A stretch of 40,224 bases of DNA, taken from Anaerolineae bacterium. GTDB taxonomy: Bacteria > Chloroflexota > Anaerolineae > Aggregatilineales > Phototrophicaceae. Made by a program: the position numbers and the translations under genes. This document shows positions 24,005 to 32,787 of the stretch, piece by piece; the stretch's first letter is position 1; every line of letters begins with the position of its first letter. The stretch covers positions 1 through 40,224 of the forward strand of contig JAJDWK010000058.1 of NCBI GenBank assembly GCA_022825675.1. The letters are read 5' to 3'. The notes beneath the pieces were generated by a model. It worked only from the letters and a program-made list of their open reading frames with translations. It did not search any database and was not told where the DNA came from.

Positions 24005-25362
24005 GCGCCGACAACCCGCTGCTGCAGGAGCGCATCCCCAAGCTGATACGGCGCATCGGCATCCCCTTCGGCATCGGCGTGCTCTTCAGCAATCTGTTTC
24101 AAGTGGTGGATACCTTCTACGCGGGGCAGCTCTCGCGGGAGGCGCTGGCGGCGCTGGCGCTGTCCTTCCCCATCTATTTCATCATCACCGGGCTGGGCAG
24201 CGGCTTGAGCACCGGCGCCTCCGCCTTGATTGGCAACGCCTTGGGCGCTGGCGACCGCGCCGAAGCGACGCGGCTGATGGCGCAGGGCTTGACGCTGACG
24301 ACCCTGCTGGGCTTGCTGACGGCGGCAGTGGGCATCGCCATTTCGCCGCGCCTGTTTGTGATTTTGGGCGCAAGCGGCGCGGCGCTGGACTATAACATGA
24401 GTTACATCGAGCCGATATTCCAGGCGGCGGCCTTCTCCAACCTCGTGTTTATGTTCCACGCCGGGCTGGCGTCCCAGGGGGAGACGCGCCCCTTCCGCAA
24501 TTTTTTGTTTTTCGGCTTCGTGATTAACCTCTTCCTCGACCCCTGGTTCATCCATGGCGGCTTGGGGCTGCCGCCGCTGGGCATCGCCGGCGTGGGGCTG
24601 GCGACCGCGCTGGTGCAGCTTTTGGGCAGCCTCTATTTGGGCGCGCGCGCCGCCCGCTCCCCGCTCTTTGACGGCTTTAGGCTGGGCATGCTGCTGCCGG
24701 ACAGCCGCCGCTTCGCGCAAATCCTCAAACAGGGCGCGCCCCCCGCCCTGGACCTGAGCACCATTTCTATCGGCGGCTTTGTGGTAATCTATTTTGTCAG
24801 CCGCTTTGGCACCGAGGCGGTGGCGGCGTATGGCATCGCCAGCCGGCTGGACGGCTTGATTTGGATCCCGCTGGTGGGCTTGGATATGGCGACTTTGGTG
24901 CTGGTGGCGCAGAATAATGGCGCGCGCCGCTACGACCGCATGTGGCAGACCTTCCGCACAGCGCTGCGATATGGCTTGCTGCTGATGACTGTCGGCAGCG
25001 TACTCGTATTCCTCTTCGCCTATGAGCTTGTCAGCATATTTTCTGAGGACGCGGGCATCATCGAGATTGGCGCGCTCTACATTCGCATCGCCGCCTGCTC
25101 GCATTGGTCGAAGCCGCTGGGTTTCATCGGCTTCGCCGCCCTGCGCGGGATAAAGCGCCCGCTGCTGCCGATGGCGATTAGCATGGCGCGCATGATTGCG
25201 CTGCCGGCAATCGCGCTCTATGCGCTGGTGACGCTTTTCGGCGCGGGGCTGACGAGCATCTGGTGGACGCTTAGCGCCATCACCATCGGCACCGGGCTGC
25301 TGGCATTTTATTGTGTCTGGCGCTTGATGCCGCGGGCTGTGGGCGATGACCGCGCCCGATAG
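24001..25362 (+). CDS. MATE family efflux transporter
   Basis: This 453-aa protein starts with GTG at 24001, overlapping the glycosyltransferase stop (GTGA). It begins NPLLQERIPKLIRRIGIPFGIGVLFSNLFQVVDTFYAGQLS, the usual MATE start. About twelve membrane segments in two halves follow, including ALALSFPIYFIITGLGSGLSTGASALIGNALG. MATE proteins export cationic compounds or drugs with Na+ or H+, and some relatives move lipid-linked sugars. The position after a glycosyltransferase makes the second role conceivable, but nothing in the sequence proves it. Confidence 0.88.
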   Translation: MSADNPLLQERIPKLIRRIGIPFGIGVLFSNLFQVVDTFYAGQLSREALAALALSFPIYFIITGLGSGLSTGASALIGNALGAGDRAEATRLMAQGLTLTTLLGLLTAAVGIAISPRLFVILGASGAALDYNMSYIEPIFQAAAFSNLVFMFHAGLASQGETRPFRNFLFFGFVINLFLDPWFIHGGLGLPPLGIAGVGLATALVQLLGSLYLGARAARSPLFDGFRLGMLLPDSRRFAQILKQGAPPALDLSTISIGGFVVIYFVSRFGTEAVAAYGIASRLDGLIWIPLVGLDMATLVLVAQNNGARRYDRMWQTFRTALRYGLLLMTVGSVLVFLFAYELVSIFSEDAGIIEIGALYIRIAACSHWSKPLGFIGFAALRGIKRPLLPMAISMARMIALPAIALYALVTLFGAGLTSIWWTLSAITIGTGLLAFYCVWRLMPRAVGDDRAR

Positions 25363-25648
25363 CATCATGCGCTGCGCCTCTTGCGATGGCTTCGGCTGGT
25401 TCGAAGATGGCGGCGGCGGCGAAGACTGCGATTGGTGCCGCGGCGTCGGCTATGTCTATCGGGACGGGCAAGGGCGCGACCGCCCCATCCCCCAGGGGGA
25501 TTTTGCCGCCCTCGCCACGGATTTGGAAGCGCTGGAGCTGCAGCGCCTGCGGGAGCTGGGCTATCAGGGCAGCGCCAAAAAACCCTGGCAGCAGGCTATC
25601 CGCAAAGACAGCAAGCTCGGGCGCGACCCCTACGCGGATGATAAGTGA
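25346..25648 (+). CDS. Small protein with DnaJ-like zinc knuckle pair
   Basis: This 100-aa protein overlaps the MATE gene end by 17 nt; a second ATG at 25367 would avoid the overlap. Two C-x-x-C-x-G-x-G motifs (CASCDGFGWF and CDWCRGVGYV), separated by an acidic Gly-rich loop, form the zinc-binding pattern known from DnaJ. A helical C-terminal half follows (LATDLEALELQRLRELGYQ). No J-domain is present, so it is not a full DnaJ. It is likely a small metal-binding adaptor. The partner is unknown. Confidence 0.65.
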   Translation: MTAPDSIMRCASCDGFGWFEDGGGGEDCDWCRGVGYVYRDGQGRDRPIPQGDFAALATDLEALELQRLRELGYQGSAKKPWQQAIRKDSKLGRDPYADDK

Positions 25649-25683
25649 GCGCTTATGGCAGCAAAGATTCGACAGGAAATGAA

Positions 25684-25753
25684 ACCACCGAGTACACCGA
25701 GAGCCGAGAAAAGCATGAGATTTCCTCATGCTTTTCTCGGTGTACTCGGTGGT
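25684..25753. repeat. Complete palindromic repeat A (copy 4)
   Basis: The outer arms ACCACCGAGTACACCGAG (25684-25701) and CTCGGTGTACTCGGTGGT (25736-25753) are exact complements. The inner arms GAGAAAAGCATGAG (25706-25719) and CTCATGCTTTTCTC (25725-25738) are also exact complements, with a 5-nt loop. This is the best-preserved copy and shows that the A unit is half of a roughly 70-bp hairpin. A B unit follows 41 nt later. Confidence 0.92.
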
Positions 25754-25794
25754 AAAAATCCGTGTCGAATCTCCGCGCTTACAAATTCCAATAA

Positions 25795-25823
25795 CTTTGT
25801 GTCCTTTGTGTCTTTGTGGTGAA
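25795..25823 (+). repeat. Dispersed repeat B, copy 3
   Basis: CTTTGTGTCCTTTGTGTC followed by TTTGTGGTGAA is identical over its core to the copy at 2445-2473. It lies between the palindromic A element and the ABC exporter promoter. Confidence 0.88.
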
Positions 25824-25881
25824 AATAATTGCTGCATTGCCCTGTCAAATCACCAGCCCATCTTCCATGCCCGCCAGCTGC

Positions 25882-25887
25882 TATAAT
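25882..25887 (+). promoter_or_regulatory. Extended -10 promoter of the ABC exporter
   Basis: TATAAT (25882-25887), preceded by TGC, gives a perfect extended -10. No good -35 is visible. The GTG start is 35 nt downstream, after AAGGAG. Confidence 0.55.
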
Positions 25888-25922
25888 GCGCGGACTGGAT
25901 GCCCTAGCGAAGGAGCCGCATT

Positions 25923-27659
25923 GTGCCCGCGCGCGCCGCCAAATTCCTCTCGTTCTATCAGCCCTATCTCGGCTTGCTGGCTGCTGATTTATTCTGCGCC
26001 GTCATCGTCTCGGCAATCACTTTGATACTTCCGCTCTGCGTCCGCCATATCACGGGCGCATTGCTGGCGCCAGGCGCGGCTGACCCGCGGGCGGAGCTGG
26101 CGCTGATGGCGGGCATCATGCTGGCGCTGGTGGCGGCGCATGCCCTCTGCAACCTCTTCATCGATTATCAGGGGCACATGATGGGCGCGCTGATGGAACG
26201 GGATATGCGGCGCGAACTCTTCGCCCATTTGCAGAAGCAGTCCTTCAGCTTCTTTGACGACGCCAAAACCGGCAGCTTGATGTCGCGCATCACCAACGAC
26301 CTCTTCGCGCTTTCCGAGCTGTATCATCACGGACCGGAAGATTTGCTCATCGGCTTGGTCAAATTTGGCGGCGTCTTTTTCATCACGCTCAGCATCAACC
26401 CGACCTTGAGTTTGCTGGTTGTGCTTTTTCTGCCGCTGATGTTTCTCTATGCGCTGCATTACAACCGCAAGATGCACCGCGCCCTGCTGCTGAGCAAAGA
26501 GCGGGTGGCGGAAATCAACGCGCAGATTGAGGATTCCCTCGCGGGCATCCGCGTTGTGCAATCCTTCGCCAACGAGCCTTTGGAGCAAGCCAAGTTTGAC
26601 GCCGCGAACGCCCGCTTTGTCGCCAGCCGCCGCCTGGAATACCGGGCGGAGGCGCTGTTCTATGGCGGCATGGAAGCCTTCACCCAGCTGATGACCATCG
26701 TGGTTGTCGTTTTTGGCGCGCTTGCCATACTCGGCGCGGCGCTGGATTTGTCGGATTTGATCACCTTCCTGCTCTATGTCGGCATCATGATTGAGCCTAT
26801 CCGGCGGCTGCTCAATTTCGCGCGCTGGTTTCAAGAAGGCATCACCGGCTTCCAGCGCTTTATGGATATGATGGAATTGCCGCCAGCGGTGCAAGAACCG
26901 CCCGATGCGCTGACGCCAGCCCGCGTCCAGGGCGAGCTGGAGCTGCAGCGCGTCAGCTTTGGCTACAAAGAAGAATTTGGCACCGTCTTTCGGGATTTGT
27001 CCCTGCGCATCGGCAAGGGCGAGGTGGTGGCGCTGGTGGGGGCATCGGGCAGCGGCAAAACCACTTTGAGCAGCCTAATCCCGCGTTTTTATGATGTCTA
27101 TGGCGGGCGCATCTGCCTGGACGGGCGCGATATCCGCACACTTAGCCTGGCGGCGCTGCGGCGCAGCATCGGCACTGTCGAGCAGGATGTTTACCTCTTC
27201 GCCAGCACAGTCGCCGACAATATCCGCTATGGCAAGCCCGATGCCTGCGAGCGCGAGGTCATCGCGGCGGCGGCGCGGGCGAACGCGCATGAGTTCATCA
27301 TGGCGCTGCCCCAGGGTTATGCGACGCCAATCGGGCAGCGCGGCATCAAGCTCTCGGCGGGGCAGCGGCAGCGGCTGAGCATCGCCCGCGTTTTCCTCAA
27401 AGACCCGCCGGTGATACTGCTGGACGAAGCCACCAGCGCCCTCGACAGCGAAAGCGAGCGCGCCGTACAGCAATCGCTGGAGCGGCTGATGCAGAACCGC
27501 ACGACTTTGGTCATCGCGCATCGGCTGTCGACCATCCGCAATGCCGACCGCATTGTAGTTTTGAGCGAGCAGGGCATCTGCGAGCAGGGCAGCCACGAAG
27601 AGCTGCTGGCGGACGGCGGGCGCTATGCCCACTTGTACGCGCTGCAGCAAAACCCGTGA
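25923..27659 (+). CDS. ABC exporter, fused membrane and ATPase domains
   Basis: The GTG start follows AAGGAG by 6-7 nt; the protein is 578 aa. The N-terminal half (about 1-310) is a six-helix exporter membrane domain with the typical LQKQSFSFFDDAKTGSLMSRITND. The nucleotide-binding domain (about 335-575) has Walker A GASGSGKTT (from residue 373), signature LSAGQRQR (from 477), Walker B VILLDEATSALD (from 497) and the switch His in LVIAHRLST. It works as a dimer, moving lipids, drugs or peptides outward. The substrate is unknown. Its stop is one base from the 3' end of the tRNA gene on the other strand. Confidence 0.93.
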   Translation: MPARAAKFLSFYQPYLGLLAADLFCAVIVSAITLILPLCVRHITGALLAPGAADPRAELALMAGIMLALVAAHALCNLFIDYQGHMMGALMERDMRRELFAHLQKQSFSFFDDAKTGSLMSRITNDLFALSELYHHGPEDLLIGLVKFGGVFFITLSINPTLSLLVVLFLPLMFLYALHYNRKMHRALLLSKERVAEINAQIEDSLAGIRVVQSFANEPLEQAKFDAANARFVASRRLEYRAEALFYGGMEAFTQLMTIVVVVFGALAILGAALDLSDLITFLLYVGIMIEPIRRLLNFARWFQEGITGFQRFMDMMELPPAVQEPPDALTPARVQGELELQRVSFGYKEEFGTVFRDLSLRIGKGEVVALVGASGSGKTTLSSLIPRFYDVYGGRICLDGRDIRTLSLAALRRSIGTVEQDVYLFASTVADNIRYGKPDACEREVIAAAARANAHEFIMALPQGYATPIGQRGIKLSAGQRQRLSIARVFLKDPPVILLDEATSALDSESERAVQQSLERLMQNRTTLVIAHRLSTIRNADRIVVLSEQGICEQGSHEELLADGGRYAHLYALQQNP

Positions 27660-27660
27660 G

Positions 27661-27743
27661 TAGCGGGAGAGGGATTCGAACCCTCAATCCCTTTCGGGCA
27701 GGTGTTTTTAAGACACCCGTGTATACCGTTCCACCATCCCGCC
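27661..27743 (-). tRNA. tRNA-Leu (anticodon UAA)
   Basis: Read on the minus strand, the acceptor stem is GGCGGGA/TCCCGCT. Its first pair is G-U, as I recall for E. coli tRNA-Leu(UAA). The anticodon stem-loop GGTGT-CTTAAAA-ACACC gives anticodon TAA. There is a long variable arm (CCCGAAAGGG), and the T arm is GAGGG-TTCGAAT-CCCTC. The discriminator base is A. CCA is not encoded. Total length is 83 nt. Confidence 0.93.
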
Positions 27744-27810
27744 GCGCCAAAAAGTATAGGCGGCGGCGGCGCGGCTGTCAATCGGCGGCGCTAGCGCTAC
27801 CAGGATTTTT

Positions 27811-27850
27811 ACCACCGAGTACACCGAGGTACACCGAGAAAAGCATGAGA
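27811..27850 (+). repeat. Dispersed repeat A, copy 5, with degenerate B unit
   Basis: ACCACCGAGTACACCGAG followed by GTACACCGAGAAAAGCATGAG repeats the left arms of the 25684 palindrome, but the right arms are missing. A degraded B-like stretch (CTCTGCGCCTCCCTGTCTCTGTGGCAG) follows at 27855-27881. It lies in the gap upstream of the tRNA on the minus strand. Confidence 0.82.
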
Positions 27851-27935
27851 AAACCTCTGCGCCTCCCTGTCTCTGTGGCAGCTTTTGGGCGACCCGCCGG
27901 ATCACCCATGAAGTCGGTTGTCGGGGACTTTCAGC

Positions 27936-28316
27936 TTAGTCAACTTCAACAGCGAAAGATTTCATCGAAGCGATTTTGAGGCTGCCCGCGCCGGCAAATT
28001 GGCAGATATCACAAAATGCGACCGCGCTGCCCTGCTGCGGCGTGATGACGCCGCTGATGACGCCTTGACTGCCCTCAATGATGATGGCGTCGATTATCAG
28101 CTCGGCGGCATTGCGGTCTTGCATTTGCAGCAGAACCTGGCGCGCCTGTTTGATGCCGCGCATTTCGAATGCGCCGACGATATGCCAGCGGATGTCGTCG
28201 CTGAAATGCGCGAGGATGGCATCGACATCAGCGCGGGCATAGGCGATATTCAAATCGCGCAGGACCGCTTTCTTCGGCGAATCCGCGCAGTCGACATTGA
28301 CGGTGATTTTGAGCAT
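27936..28316 (-). CDS. NTF2/SnoaL-like protein, single domain
   Basis: This 126-aa protein is the length of one NTF2-like domain. It has RDLNIAYARADVDAILAHFSDDIRWHIVG near the N-terminus and repeated strand patterns (AELIIDAIIIEG, GVISGVIT, AVAFCDICQF). Its C-terminus, LKIASMKSFAVEVD, is typical of this superfamily. It is unlike the double-domain paralogs at 7222-10525 and closer to general ketosteroid-isomerase-like proteins. It is the last gene of a minus-strand unit, 17 nt after cytidine deaminase. The function is unknown. Confidence 0.78.
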   Translation of the reverse strand: MLKITVNVDCADSPKKAVLRDLNIAYARADVDAILAHFSDDIRWHIVGAFEMRGIKQARQVLLQMQDRNAAELIIDAIIIEGSQGVISGVITPQQGSAVAFCDICQFAGAGSLKIASMKSFAVEVD

Positions 28317-28333
28317 GAGCGTCTCGGGAGCGG

Positions 28334-28732
28334 CTAGCCCATGTTTTCCAGGTTGGCGGGACCAAAGCCATGCGGCAGCAGCTCGGCAACGGTGGTGCTT
28401 TGGTGATGTTGCCCCTCTAAATCGGCGAGCAGGACGCGCATCCGCGGCGCGAATTCAAAGAGCATCTGGCGGCAGACGCCACAGGGAGAGCCGCCATCAC
28501 GGGTGACGACGGCGATGGCGGCGAAGTGGCGCTGCCCCTCGCTGACCGCTTTGAAGAGGGCGGTGCGCTCGGCGCAGACGGTGGGGCTGTAGCTGGCGCA
28601 TTCGATGTTGCAGCCGCCATAGACTGCGCCGTCCGCCGTCAGCAGGGCAGCGCCCACGCGGTACTTGCTGTAGGGGATGTAGGCATGCTCCGCGGCGGCG
28701 ATGGCGGCGGCGATCAATTCTTTGTCGGTCAT
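28334..28732 (-). CDS. cdd: Cytidine deaminase
   Basis: The 132-aa protein from ATG 28732 follows GCGGGAAG. Zinc ligands and the catalytic Glu are clear: Cys53-Ala-Glu55 in PTVCAERTALF, and Cys84 and Cys87 in SPCGVCRQ. The substrate-binding segment is VGAALLTADGAVYGGCNIE. This is the small homotetrameric type with three Cys ligands, converting cytidine or deoxycytidine to uridine in pyrimidine salvage. An ATG at 28780 would overlap the upstream gene and adds nothing conserved. It lies 16 nt downstream of the CorC-like gene. Confidence 0.93.
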   Translation of the reverse strand: MTDKELIAAAIAAAEHAYIPYSKYRVGAALLTADGAVYGGCNIECASYSPTVCAERTALFKAVSEGQRHFAAIAVVTRDGGSPCGVCRQMLFEFAPRMRVLLADLEGQHHQSTTVAELLPHGFGPANLENMG

Positions 28733-28748
28733 GGCAGCTTCCCGCTTT

Positions 28749-30098
28749 CTACCCGCCAGGGGCGGATGCTTTTTCGCCATTCGGCAGGGCGATATCGGCG
28801 GCGGGCGCCGCTGCGCCCGGCTGGGGCGCGAGCTTTTGCACCCGAACCTTGCGGATGCGATGCCCGTCTATCGAATCCACCGTCATGCTGAGGATATCGG
28901 TCTTGATGGTCTCCTTCTCCCGCGGTACCCGCCCCAGCGCCAGATAAATATAACCGCCGAGGGTATCGGTGGTGGCGGTATCGATGGCGCAGCCCAGCAA
29001 GGCGTTGAGGTCATCGAGGTCCATGCTGGCGTCAATCAGATACGCGCCATCGCCCAGCTCGGCATAGTCTTCTTCTTCGCCAAAATCAAATTCGTCGCGG
29101 ATTTCGCCGATGATTTCTTCGATGAGGTCTTCGATGGTGATAAGCCCGGCGGTGCCGCCATATTCATCGACGACAATCGCCAGATGCACATTTTCCGCTT
29201 GCAGCTCGGTCAGCAGGGCATCGGCGGATTTGGTTTCGGGCACGAAGGTGACTGGGCGCATGGTATCACGAATGGCGTGGCTTTCCAAATTGCCGCGGCT
29301 GTCCAGCAGCGCCAGGATGTCTTTGGCATAGAGCAAACCGCGCACGGTGTCGATGCTGTCTTCGTAGACGGGGATGCGAGAAAAGCCGGAGCCCACAAAA
29401 GCGCTGAGCGCTTCGGTCATCGCGGTGTCGATGCTGAGCGCGACAATATCGATGCGCGGCGTCATCAGCTCGCGGGCGGCGCTTTCGCCCAGCTGCAGCA
29501 CCGAGACGATCATGTCCTTCTCTTCCGCCTCCAGCACGCCGCCGCTGTGCCCCGCCTGCACCAGCGTGACAATCTCCTCTTCTGTTACCAGGTTCACCAG
29601 GGCATCGCGCCCAACAAGGCGGGATATCAGCCGGCTGAAGAGCAGCACCAGCGCCGAAAGCGGCAAAATCAGGCGCGCCAGCAGGCTCGTCAAGGCGGTG
29701 CTGATGGGCAGCAGGCTGTCGGCATGGGCGCTGCCCAGCGCCTCGGGCAGGAGGTCGCCCAGCAGCAGCGTCAGCCCCGCGCCCAGCAGCACCGTAACCA
29801 GCGCCAGCGCCAGGTTCGCCGCCATATCCGCCGCGGCGAAGTTCTCAAGCAAAAGCAGCAGCAATGTGGCGGCAATGGCGAAGCGCGTGAGGATGTGGCT
29901 GACGCTCACCGTCATGCTGAGGCGCAGCGGATTTTCGGTTAGCGCCAGGTAACGCTGGGCGCTGGCATCGCCCTCGTCAGCGCGCTCGCGCATGGCGCTG
30001 CGGCTGGCATTTTGCAGCGCCGCGTTGAAGAGGCTGACGATGGCATGCAGCCCCAAGGCGATCGCCAGCAGCAGCGCCAAAACGGTCGAGTCATTCAT
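28749..30098 (-). CDS. CNNM/CorC (hemolysin C) family membrane protein with CBS pair
   Basis: This 449-aa protein starts at ATG 30098 ([17 protein letters not shown]). An upstream in-frame ATG at 30152 would add residues before the membrane region. Residues about 1-190 form the DUF21 domain with membrane segments. A pair of CBS domains (about 200-320) follows, with [31 protein letters not shown] and [31 protein letters not shown]-terminal CorC/HlyC domain (about 345-430) is present. Family members take part in Mg2+ or other divalent cation extrusion. The hemolysin name is historical. First gene of the unit with cdd and the NTF2-like gene. Confidence 0.9.
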   Translation of the reverse strand: MNDSTVLALLLAIALGLHAIVSLFNAALQNASRSAMRERADEGDASAQRYLALTENPLRLSMTVSVSHILTRFAIAATLLLLLLENFAAADMAANLALALVTVLLGAGLTLLLGDLLPEALGSAHADSLLPISTALTSLLARLILPLSALVLLFSRLISRLVGRDALVNLVTEEEIVTLVQAGHSGGVLEAEEKDMIVSVLQLGESAARELMTPRIDIVALSIDTAMTEALSAFVGSGFSRIPVYEDSIDTVRGLLYAKDILALLDSRGNLESHAIRDTMRPVTFVPETKSADALLTELQAENVHLAIVVDEYGGTAGLITIEDLIEEIIGEIRDEFDFGEEEDYAELGDGAYLIDASMDLDDLNALLGCAIDTATTDTLGGYIYLALGRVPREKETIKTDILSMTVDSIDGHRIRKVRVQKLAPQPGAAAPAADIALPNGEKASAPGG

Positions 30099-30445
30099 CA
30101 GCGCGGGCGGGCAAGCGAATAGACGCCGGGCATGGCATTCCATGCGCAGCAACAGGCAACTCTGTTATGTGCCAGGGACTCCGGGAGGGAGGCTCGGGGT
30201 GTTCGTCCACTGATATTTGGGCAACTCAGCTTACACAATAGCGCCAGTGTAACACAGGGCAAGTTGGCATTGCAAGCGCCCGGCGTTCATCAGCCAGAAA
30301 ATTCTCCGCGTCCTTTGTGCCTATGCGGTGAATACCCTGTGTTATATTCGCTAAGCGAAGTAGTAACACAATAAGCGCCGCGCCCGCTTATCACGCAAAA
30401 AACGGCTACACTATTGGCGCAGCTTACCATCAGAAGGGACTACAC
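30099..30445. other. Divergent intergenic region between the CorC-like gene and uxuA
   Basis: It holds a degenerate B repeat (30311-30332), three copies of TAACACA or its complement (30250-30256, 30338-30344, 30364-30370), a dyad (30338-30370) and a weak -10 (TACACT, 30407-30412) before uxuA. No gene is visible. Confidence 0.6.
30338..30370. promoter_or_regulatory. Candidate operator dyad upstream of uxuA
   Basis: The outer arms TGTGTTA (30338-30344) and TAACACA (30364-30370) enclose the inner arms TTCGCT (30347-30352) and AGCGAA (30354-30359). Both pairs share nearly the same centre (about 30353-30354). This form suits a dimeric regulator such as a GntR or LacI protein, often found near hexuronate genes. 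No such regulator gene is adjacent, so this is inference. Confidence 0.35.
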
Positions 30446-31495
30446 ATGCCTGAGCAAATGCGGGTCGCCCTGGGGCAACATGCCGAGGCTTCCGCCGACT
30501 ATCTGACTTTTGCCAAGCAGTTGGGCGTCAGCGGCGTGCAATTTAACATGATTGGCTCGGAAATTGACCTGATTCCCGATTCCAACGAGCTGCCGGGCGC
30601 GGACGGCTATTGGAAGCTGGCGGATCTCAAAAGTTTGAAGCAGCGGGTCAACGATTATGGCTTGCGCCTGGAAGCTATCGAAAATGTGCCGCGGCGCTTT
30701 TATATTGACGCGATGCTGAACGGACCGCGGCGGGCGGAGCAGGTCGCCAACTATCAGCGCACAGTGCAAAATATGGGGGAGGCGGGCATCCCGATTTTGG
30801 GCTTGAACTGGATGCCGAACCTGGTCTGGCGCACGCCGCTGCAACGGGGGCGCGGCGGCGCTGTCGTTACCGCCTTTGATATGGCGCGGGCGCGGGCGGG
30901 CGAGGTCACAGTCGGCATACAGCAGGTGGCGGAGGCGGAAGACCGCGACTACAGCGAAAGCGAAATGTTTGACAATTATGTCAGCTTTATGGCGGAAGTG
31001 CTGCCGGTCGCCGAAGAGGCGGGCGTCAAAATCGCGCTGCACCCGGATGACCCGCCAGTGCCCGCCCTGGGCGGCATCGCGCGTGTATTTTATAGTCCGC
31101 GGAATTTCAAGCGGGCGCTGGAAGCGGTGCCCAGCCCCATGCACGGCTTGGACTTTTGTATGGGCTGCTTTTCCGAGATGGTCTACGCCGATGGCGACAA
31201 TAACGCCGGCGTGCTGGCGGCGATGCGCTATTTCGCCGAGCGCGGCAAAATCTTCTATGTGCATTTCCGCGATGTGCAGGGCTGCGTGCCCAAGTTCCAG
31301 GAATGCTTCCCCGGCGAGGGCAATGTTGATGTGGTGGCGGCGGTGCAAACGCTCTATGAAGCGGGTTTTACCGGCTTCCTCATCGACGATCATGTGCCGG
31401 CGATGCTGGATGACAGCGATTGGCGGCACCGCGGGCATGCCTATGCGACTGGCTATATCATGGCGCTGGTCGCCGCAGTCAAGGCGCTAGCGTGA
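30446..31495 (+). CDS. uxuA: Mannonate dehydratase
   Basis: This 349-aa protein starts 8 nt after AGAAGGGA. It is a TIM-barrel enzyme converting D-mannonate to 2-keto-3-deoxygluconate in glucuronate breakdown. Family stretches are clear: IENVPRRFYIDAML, ILGLNWMPNLVWRT, VKIALHPDDPPVPALGGI (His199), GLDFCMGCFSEM, VHFRDVQGCVPKFQECFPGEGNVD and FLIDDHVP. The His and Cys/Asp residues in these motifs form the metal site. No other uxu/uxa gene is adjacent; the neighbouring MFS transporter is on the opposite strand. Its end overlaps that gene by 9 nt, tail to tail. Confidence 0.9.
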   Translation: MPEQMRVALGQHAEASADYLTFAKQLGVSGVQFNMIGSEIDLIPDSNELPGADGYWKLADLKSLKQRVNDYGLRLEAIENVPRRFYIDAMLNGPRRAEQVANYQRTVQNMGEAGIPILGLNWMPNLVWRTPLQRGRGGAVVTAFDMARARAGEVTVGIQQVAEAEDRDYSESEMFDNYVSFMAEVLPVAEEAGVKIALHPDDPPVPALGGIARVFYSPRNFKRALEAVPSPMHGLDFCMGCFSEMVYADGDNNAGVLAAMRYFAERGKIFYVHFRDVQGCVPKFQECFPGEGNVDVVAAVQTLYEAGFTGFLIDDHVPAMLDDSDWRHRGHAYATGYIMALVAAVKALA

Positions 31496-32680
31496 GCGGG
31501 GCTGACGGCGCTCGCGGCGCAGTATCGCTTCGTGGCTGAGGAAGGTCAGCAGCGCCAGCGCAAAGACAAAGTGGGGTATCGCTTCCAGCCCCAGGGCTTC
31601 CGCCAAAATGCCCGCCAGCCACGGCAAAATCACCATGCCCAGGCTGGCGCCGGTGAATTGCAAGCCGATGGCATTGGCGACATGCGCCGCGCCCACTCTG
31701 CCCGGCGTCGCTGATGCCATCAGCGGCGAAAAAGGCGCGATGGCAAAGCCGATGAGCGCCAAGCCCAGCAAGCTGCCGCCAGCGCTCAAATTAGCGCCCA
31801 GCAGCGCCGCCCCCGCCAGGATGCCCAGCGAATTCAGCCGCAGGAAACTGCCCAGGCTGATGCGCGCGATGATGATGCCCGCGAGAAAGCGGCTGACGGT
31901 CAGGCTCGCCCAATAGAGGCTGACCCAGACGCCCGCCACCTTGGGCGTGATGCCGCGGGCGTCGATGAAAAAGCTGTTTGCGAATTGCCCGGTTACCAGC
32001 TCGGTGCCGACAGCGAACATAAAGGCGCTGCCCATCAGCCAGAGTATCGGCAGGCGCAGGGTAGCGCGCAGGCTGGCGCTGTCGCGGCGCCCCCGCCGTG
32101 ATTGCGCCGCGTCCAACTGCCAATCCCGCCGTGTGAGGAAGAAGAGCAGCGCCAGCGCCAGCCGAATCAGCGTGAAGAGCAGGTAGGCATAACGCCAGTC
32201 CAGGCTGAGGTCGATGACTATGGTGGTAATCAGCAGCGGACCCAGCGTGGAGCCGATGCCATAGCTGCCATGCAGCCAATTCATGCGGCGGGCGGAGAAA
32301 TGCAAAGCGGCAAAGGCGTTGAGCCCAGTCGCCATGATGCCGGCGCCAACGCCGCTGCCAAAAGCGACCAGCATCACCACCAGCCAGGAAGGCGCCAGCG
32401 CGAAGCCCAGCATGCTGGCGGCGGTGATGCCGAGGCTGCCCATCATCACCCATGCCAAACCCAGGCGGTTGATGAGCGGTCCGCTGGCGGCGCTGGTGAG
32501 CAGCCGTCCCAGCGTAGCCGCGGCGACAAGCGCGCCCAGGGCGCTGAGGGTTACCTTGAAGTCGTCTTGAACATAAATCCAGACGACGCCGATAGCGCTG
32601 CCGGAGATGCCGCCGACGATAAAGACGGCACAAGACAGGGCGAAGAGCTTCACAGTGCCGCCACGGCTGCTGCTGTTCAT
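31487..32680 (-). CDS. Major facilitator superfamily transporter
   Basis: This 397-aa protein has about twelve membrane segments, starting KLFALSCAVFIVGGISGSAIGVVWIYVQDDF. A motif-A-like loop (GPLINRLGLAWVMMG) follows helix 2. Helices include FGSGVGAGIMATGLNAFAALHF, GSYGIGSTLGPLLITTIVI and FIDARGITPKVAGVWVSLYW. The layout with a central charged loop (RRDWQLDAAQSRRGRRD) is standard for MFS porters of sugars or organic acids. The substrate is unknown; the neighbour uxuA makes a sugar acid conceivable. It converges with uxuA. Confidence 0.87.
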   Translation of the reverse strand: MNSSSRGGTVKLFALSCAVFIVGGISGSAIGVVWIYVQDDFKVTLSALGALVAAATLGRLLTSAASGPLINRLGLAWVMMGSLGITAASMLGFALAPSWLVVMLVAFGSGVGAGIMATGLNAFAALHFSARRMNWLHGSYGIGSTLGPLLITTIVIDLSLDWRYAYLLFTLIRLALALLFFLTRRDWQLDAAQSRRGRRDSASLRATLRLPILWLMGSAFMFAVGTELVTGQFANSFFIDARGITPKVAGVWVSLYWASLTVSRFLAGIIIARISLGSFLRLNSLGILAGAALLGANLSAGGSLLGLALIGFAIAPFSPLMASATPGRVGAAHVANAIGLQFTGASLGMVILPWLAGILAEALGLEAIPHFVFALALLTFLSHEAILRRERRQPRSR

Positions 32681-32787
32681 GCTTATGAGCCTCGGCGTCG
32701 GTGGCGCTTGGCGGAGTGTACTCCAGTTGTGGCGGGCGCGCGACCGGTTCTTCCCCGCCGGGAGCGGGCGCTCGCGCCAAATTATTT

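Noticed and set aside
23965..25368. Minus-strand open frame of 467 codons
   Set aside because: Antisense to the MATE transporter; composition (many Gln, Arg, His, Ala) and lack of any domain mark it as a shadow.
28701..29942. Plus-strand open frame of 413 codons
   Set aside because: It is antisense to the well-supported CorC-like gene and rich in Gln/Arg/His, typical of shadow frames in GC-rich DNA.
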